The translations under genes were made by a program, and so were the position numbers. From the NCBI GenBank assembly GCA_005791855.1, contig SXUH01000202.1, positions 1 to 8,503 of the forward strand: DNA of 8,503 nucleotides, read 5' to 3'. The stretch's first letter is position 1, and each line of letters starts with the position of its first letter. A model generated the notes under the pieces. The model did not search any database and was not told the origin of the DNA. It was given only the letters and a program-made list of their open reading frames with translations. This DNA comes from Bdellovibrionales bacterium (GTDB lineage Bacteria; Bdellovibrionota; Bacteriovoracia; Bacteriovoracales; Bacteriovoracaceae). This document shows, piece by piece, positions 6,286-8,503 of this stretch.

Positions 6286-6634
6286 GGTTCTTCCCCTTCT
6301 TTTTCTTCTTGGATTGGATGGTTTTCAGGTAGTCGTCGAGGCGGTCGAAGCTCTCTTCCCAGAAGGTGCGGTACTGCTCGATCCAGTCCGTGGCGTCCTT
6401 CAACGGGGTGCCGTTGATCTTGCACGAGCGCCACTGGGCATCCCGGGTCTTCGTGATGAGGTCCGCGGCTTCCAGGACCTTCAGGTGCTTGGTGATCGCC
6501 GGGAGACTCATCTCCTTCAGGAATGGCTTCGCCAGGTCGCTCACGTGGGCTTCCCCCTTGGAGAGCTGGGCGAGCATGGCCCGTCGGGTGGGATCCGAGA
6601 GGGCTGCGAAGATCTGGGAAAGTCGGTCGCTCAA
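6278..6634 (-). CDS. ArsR-family repressor of the AHSA1 operon
   Basis: A 118-residue winged-helix regulator. IFAALSDPTRRAMLAQLSKG (8-27) and the recognition region LPAITKHLKVLEAADLI (44-60) are the ArsR core; QWRSCKINGTPLKDATDWIE (67-86) forms the wing and following helix. EQYRTFWEESFDRLDDYLK is typical of the ArsR branch found beside AHSA1 genes. The metal-sensing ELCVCDL-type cysteines are absent, so it is probably not a metalloregulator; a small ligand or its AHSA1 partners may be the signal. The C-terminus is a lysine run (KKKKKGKNHG). The start is TTG at 6634, supported by AAGG 7 nt upstream. That AAGG sits inside the proximal operator palindrome, which points to autorepression. First gene of the operon. 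Confidence 0.92.
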   Translation of the reverse strand: MSDRLSQIFAALSDPTRRAMLAQLSKGEAHVSDLAKPFLKEMSLPAITKHLKVLEAADLITKTRDAQWRSCKINGTPLKDATDWIEQYRTFWEESFDRLDDYLKTIQSKKKKKGKNHG

Positions 6635-6635
6635 T

Positions 6636-6667
6636 TTAACCTTCTGGTTAATTAACCTTTTAGTTAA
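6636..6667 (-). promoter_or_regulatory. Tandem ArsR operator, two abutting 16-bp palindromes
   Basis: Site 1 (6636-6651) is TTAACC-TTCT-GGTTAA with perfect 6-bp arms. Site 2 (6652-6667) is TTAACCTTTTAGTTAA with perfect 5-bp arms. They touch without a spacer, so a perfect 12-bp palindrome GGTTAATTAACC (6646-6657) spans the junction. A further half-site GGTTAA lies at 6702-6707. Site 2 covers the predicted transcription start and the edge of the -10; site 1 contains the Shine-Dalgarno. Binding by the adjacent ArsR protein is inferred from position and symmetry. Confidence 0.8.
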
Positions 6668-6695
6668 TTATAGCTGGGTTTTGAAGGTGGGTCAA
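6667..6695 (-). promoter_or_regulatory. Sigma70-type promoter of the ArsR-AHSA1 operon
   Basis: Read on the minus strand: -35 TTGACC (6695-6690), a 17-bp spacer, and -10 TATAAT (6672-6667), a perfect -10 and a five-of-six -35. The start should fall near 6660, about 25 nt before TTG 6634. This is the strongest promoter match in the window. Confidence 0.85.
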
Positions 6696-6721
6696 GTCGC
6701 TGGTTAAGTCTCTGATTTCAA

Positions 6722-6750
6722 TTGCCGTTAGAGGGTGAGCCGACTACCAT
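6722..6750 (+). promoter_or_regulatory. Leaderless-type promoter of the SnoaL-like gene
   Basis: TTGCCG (6722-6727), 17 bp, TACCAT (6745-6750). The A of ATG 6757 is the seventh base after the -10, just where transcription should begin, and there is no usable Shine-Dalgarno (an AGG directly abuts the ATG). Confidence 0.5.
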
Positions 6751-6756
6751 ACCAGG

Positions 6757-7119
6757 ATGAGTAACAAAAGCACTGCAGTGGAGTTTCTCACCACCTGCGC
6801 CCTCGGCGTGGTGAAGGATGCCTACGCGAAGTACGCGGCTCCCGGGTTCATCCATCACAATCAGTACTTCAAGGGTGACGGACCCTCGCTCCGGAGAGCG
6901 ATGGAAGAAGCGTCTGCTTCTTCACCGAACAAGAGCTTCGAGGTGAGGCAACTCATCGAGGAAGGCAATAAGGTCGTGTGCTACTCCCACGTGGTGAAAG
7001 AGGACATGCAGATCGCCGTGGTTCACATCTTCCGGTTCGTAGACGGAAAGATCGTCGAACTCTGGGACGTGGGACAGCAAATCATCCCTGATTCGCCGAA
7101 CGAAAACGGCCTATTTTAA
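6757..7119 (+). CDS. SnoaL-like/NTF2-fold protein
   Basis: A 120-residue cytoplasmic protein of the NTF2-like superfamily, closest to the predicted SnoaL-like aldol-condensation group. Supporting landmarks: helix YAKYAAPGFIHHNQYF with the His33-His34 pair typical of the pocket, GPSLRRAMEEA (42-52), strand SFEVRQLIEEGNKVVCYSHV (60-79), and the closing strands VHIFRFVDGKIVELWDVGQQ (89-108). The length is right for a single domain. Such proteins are small-molecule cyclases, isomerases or binding proteins; the substrate here is unknown. It diverges from the ArsR operon, 122 bp away, and probably has its own leaderless promoter. Its stop overlaps the opposing repeat-protein gene by 9 bp. Confidence 0.85.
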   Translation: MSNKSTAVEFLTTCALGVVKDAYAKYAAPGFIHHNQYFKGDGPSLRRAMEEASASSPNKSFEVRQLIEEGNKVVCYSHVVKEDMQIAVVHIFRFVDGKIVELWDVGQQIIPDSPNENGLF

Positions 7120-7548
7120 GAGCTCGAGGGACCGGAGGATGAAGAAGTACTGCTTCTGGACCTCGTCGCAGCCTTCGAACCGGGCGAGCACCGTGTACCC
7201 GTAGCGGCCCTTGTAGATCAGGTCCCCGTCGATGCGGGAGATGGCTTCGTAGCCGTAGCGACCCTTGTAGAGCACGTTCTCGTCCAGGCGTGCGAACGCA
7301 TCGTAACCATAGCGACCCTTGTAGACCACGTCTCCTTCGAGGCGTGCGAGGGCATCGTAGCCGTACCGACCTTTGTAGAAAACGTTGTCTTCGATCCGGG
7401 CGATGGTTTCGTAACCGTACCGGCCTCCGTAGATGATATCCCCCTCGAACCGAGCAGCGGCGTCGTAGCTATACTGGCCACGGTAGAGGATGCATTCGGC
7501 GTTTGCGAAGGAACTTACGGTGAGGACCAAAAGAGCTAAAAGTTTCAT
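7111..7548 (-). CDS. Secreted protein of six 18-residue YKGRYGY repeats
   Basis: A 145-residue protein. Residues 1-17 (MKLLALLVLTVSSFANA) are a classical signal peptide with an A-N-A cleavage site, so the product is exported. Residues 21-128 are six consecutive 18-residue repeats, consensus (I/V/L)YKGRYGY(D/E)A(I/L)AR(I/L)(E/D)GD(V/L), reading as two short beta strands per unit and suggesting a propeller-like or stacked beta-hairpin fold. The mature chain has only two cysteines, Cys19 just before repeat 1 and Cys127 at the end of repeat 6, well placed for a closing disulfide. The tail (129-145) is hydrophobic and charged (QKQYFFILRSLELL). The upstream leader CCAACCAGG...ACTAAG is shared with the gene at 4112. 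The closest idea I have is the DGxxIY-type beta-flower repeats, but I do not claim membership. Function unknown. Confidence 0.85.
   Translation of the reverse strand: MKLLALLVLTVSSFANAECILYRGQYSYDAAARFEGDIIYGGRYGYETIARIEDNVFYKGRYGYDALARLEGDVVYKGRYGYDAFARLDENVLYKGRYGYEAISRIDGDLIYKGRYGYTVLARFEGCDEVQKQYFFILRSLELLK
7165..7488 (-). repeat. Six tandem 54-bp coding repeats
   Basis: Six 54-bp units, in register with the codons, encode the YKGRYGY repeats. The central units are closest at DNA level (a run near tacaagggtcgctacgg recurs), while the first and last units are more diverged. That pattern fits expansion from the middle. Confidence 0.85.
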
Positions 7549-7611
7549 CTTAGTTTCCTGGTTGGTGGTTTCTCTATTCCTACCATTTTTAAAACTACTC
7601 CCGAAAGTCTT

Positions 7612-7881
7612 TTAGCAGTTCCGATACATTCTTCTAAGCCGTCTCTGGTTACTGTAGCGCGCATCCTTTGCTTTAGAATCCTTAAACCTCTGATGTCTGG
7701 TGGGCTTCCTCTGGATTCGAACGGGCCTGGGCCTGTCGCGGTGGATCCGTTTTCGCCGTATGGTTCTTTTGCTTCGGGTCTTACTTATCTCCGTACGAGG
7801 CCTGGCCTCGGGGTCCCTTGCCACCGGCAGTTGCCAGTAGAGGGAGAGGAGGAAGATCCGGAGAAGTCGGATGATCGTCAT
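7612..7881 (-). CDS. Small secreted Arg/Lys-rich protein (hypothetical)
   Basis: An 89-residue frame I do not recognise. ATG 7881 is chosen because AAGGAA lies 5 nt upstream; the in-frame extension to 7923 has no ribosome site. Residues 1-21 (MTIIRLLRIFLLSLYWQLPV plus A) look like a signal peptide with cleavage after P-V-A. The remaining 68 residues are extremely basic, 28 of them Arg or Lys, with runs such as SKRTIRRKRIHRDRPRPVRI. Such a polycation could bind nucleic acid, lipopolysaccharide or peptidoglycan, or act as an antimicrobial; none of this is shown by the sequence. Its codon use is less G/C-biased at the third position than its neighbours. It may be real and lineage-specific, or spurious. 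Confidence 0.5.
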   Translation of the reverse strand: MTIIRLLRIFLLSLYWQLPVARDPEARPRTEISKTRSKRTIRRKRIHRDRPRPVRIQRKPTRHQRFKDSKAKDARYSNQRRLRRMYRNC

Positions 7882-8016
7882 GCATGTTCCTTGATCGAAT
7901 TGGGTGGGAATGAACTTCAACAAGGTTCATGAGATTCATGGCACGGCTCCGGGATCGGTGGATTATGGATTTAAGTAGGGACGAGGAACTGGAGGGATTT
8001 AGATGTTCATCTTCCA

Positions 8017-8045
8017 AGTATACCCGAACTCCCTGATCCGCGCAA
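8017..8045 (-). promoter_or_regulatory. Candidate minus-strand promoter for the basic protein
   Basis: Minus strand: TTGCGC (8045-8040), 17 bp, TATACT (8022-8017). The start would be near 8010, giving a leader of about 130 nt before ATG 7881. Short repeats occur in that leader (TTCATG at 7926 and 7935, TGAAC/GTTCA), but I see no clear riboswitch. The stretch 7882-8136 otherwise holds no gene I can support. Confidence 0.4.
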
Positions 8046-8056
8046 GCGCCGGGCCC

Positions 8057-8072
8057 CCGAGACCGTTCTCGG
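8057..8072. repeat. Perfect hairpin CCGAGA-CCGT-TCTCGG
   Basis: A perfect 6-bp inverted repeat with a 4-nt loop between the divergent minus-strand and plus-strand promoter candidates. No T-run follows in either direction, so it is not a standard intrinsic terminator; it may be an operator or transcript hairpin. A second repeat, CGATC/GATCG (8081-8085 and 8093-8097), brackets the plus-strand -10. Confidence 0.5.
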
Positions 8073-8095
8073 ATCCGGGGCGATCGTGCTATGAT
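8066..8095 (+). promoter_or_regulatory. Candidate promoter of the rightmost SRPBCC gene
   Basis: TATGAT (8090-8095) is a good -10, about 42 bp before ATG 8137. The -35 (TTCTCG at 8066-8071, 18-bp spacer) is poor, so an activator or alternative start is possible. Confidence 0.35.
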
Positions 8096-8136
8096 CGCGG
8101 AGAAAAACAGTCGTCGAAATTCCTAAGGAGTTGCAT

Positions 8137-8503
8137 ATGTTTGAAAAAGTAGACCCTCGGTTAGACCTGACCCTCGACCGGGTCGTGGACCTTCCCCCGG
8201 AGCTCATCTGGAAGGCCTGGACGGAACCGAAGCACCTCGTGAACTGGTTCACTCCTCCCCCGTGGAAGACCGTGGACTGCCGGATCGACCTCCGCCCCGG
8301 GGGAGAATTCTACACGGAGATGAACGGCCCCGCCGGGGAAGCCTTCAAGAGCGCGGGCTGCTACCTCGAGATCGTCCCCAGCAGGAAGCTCGTCTGGACC
8401 GACGCGCTCCAGGGAGGCTTCAGGCCCAATGCGAACAGCATGTTCACCGCGTTCCTTTACCTCGAACCCCAGGCGACGGGCACCCGCTACTACGTCATCG
8501 CCA
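8137..8503 (+). CDS. SRPBCC/AHSA1-like protein, C-terminal end outside window
   Basis: The first 122 residues of another helix-grip SRPBCC protein; the gene runs off the right edge. Landmarks: LTLDRVVDLPPELIWKAWTE (11-30), LVNWFTPPPWKTVDCRIDLR (34-53) with PGGEFYTEMNGPAGE after it, and a later strand FTAFLYLEPQATGTRY (103-118). The start is well supported by AAGGAG (8125-8130) 6 nt before ATG 8137. It belongs to the WFTPxPW branch, distinct from the WWGPxGF domains of the ArsR operon about 1.5 kb away, so it is probably a separate recruitment rather than a recent copy. No ArsR-type palindrome precedes it. Ligand unknown. Confidence 0.88.
   Translation, partial: MFEKVDPRLDLTLDRVVDLPPELIWKAWTEPKHLVNWFTPPPWKTVDCRIDLRPGGEFYTEMNGPAGEAFKSAGCYLEIVPSRKLVWTDALQGGFRPNANSMFTAFLYLEPQATGTRYYVIA

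Noticed and set aside
7165..7488. Regular 54-bp repeats considered as a CRISPR-like or satellite array
   Set aside because: There are no spacers; the units are contiguous, codon-phased and part of a signal-peptide-bearing protein.
7781..8017. 78-residue minus-strand frame starting at TTG 8017
   Set aside because: No ribosome site; it would overlap the better-supported basic-protein start, and its predicted promoter would start transcription inside it.

Overview
The window looks like chromosomal DNA from a GC-rich bacterium. Genes are close-packed, several neighbours overlap by 4-8 bp, and codons strongly favour C or G at the third position (AAG, CTC, GTC, ATC), while promoter regions are visibly AT-rich. 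Nothing fixes the taxon. The bacterial lipobox, Shine-Dalgarno sites, type I methionine aminopeptidase and ArsR/AHSA1 operon all say Bacteria. The YKGRYGY-type repeat protein reminds me loosely of Bdellovibrio-like predators, but that is only a recollection. Some genes have clear Shine-Dalgarno sites (1609, 8137, 1228, 6634). Others look leaderless (6757, 4158, perhaps 839).

Left part (1-1568, minus strand): a methionine aminopeptidase running off the left edge is translationally coupled (ATGA) to an upstream ParD-like antitoxin gene. Before that come a small unrecognised helical protein and a Cys-rich repeat ORF with a cysteine every 10 residues. Divergent from these (1609-3029, plus strand) is a two-gene unit overlapping by ATGA: a short, apparently one-lobe solute-binding lipoprotein and a cation diffusion facilitator-type transporter. 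It is followed by a decayed 3' piece of a LysR-type regulator (3150-3536).

Middle (3492-4907): a Dph6/diphthine-ammonia-ligase-like ATP pyrophosphatase (minus) and a class I SAM methyltransferase (plus) diverge from a 45-bp spacer. The methyltransferase converges on the next operon, and the two stop codons share a single CTAG.

Right-centre (4904-6695, minus strand): the best-defined unit is an operon of an ArsR-type repressor, a tandem double-AHSA1 (SRPBCC) protein and a single AHSA1 protein, each overlapping the next. Its control region can be read directly: a near-consensus sigma70 promoter (TTGACC, 17 bp, TATAAT) followed by two exactly abutting 16-bp palindromes. These cover the likely transcription start and the ribosome-binding site, so the operon is probably autorepressed.

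Right end (6722-8503): a SnoaL-like protein with a leaderless-type promoter, a secreted protein of six 18-residue repeats bracketed by two cysteines, a small secreted very basic protein, and the start of another SRPBCC/AHSA1 protein cut by the right edge. I saw no rRNA, tRNA, CRISPR array, insertion sequence or convincing intrinsic terminator.
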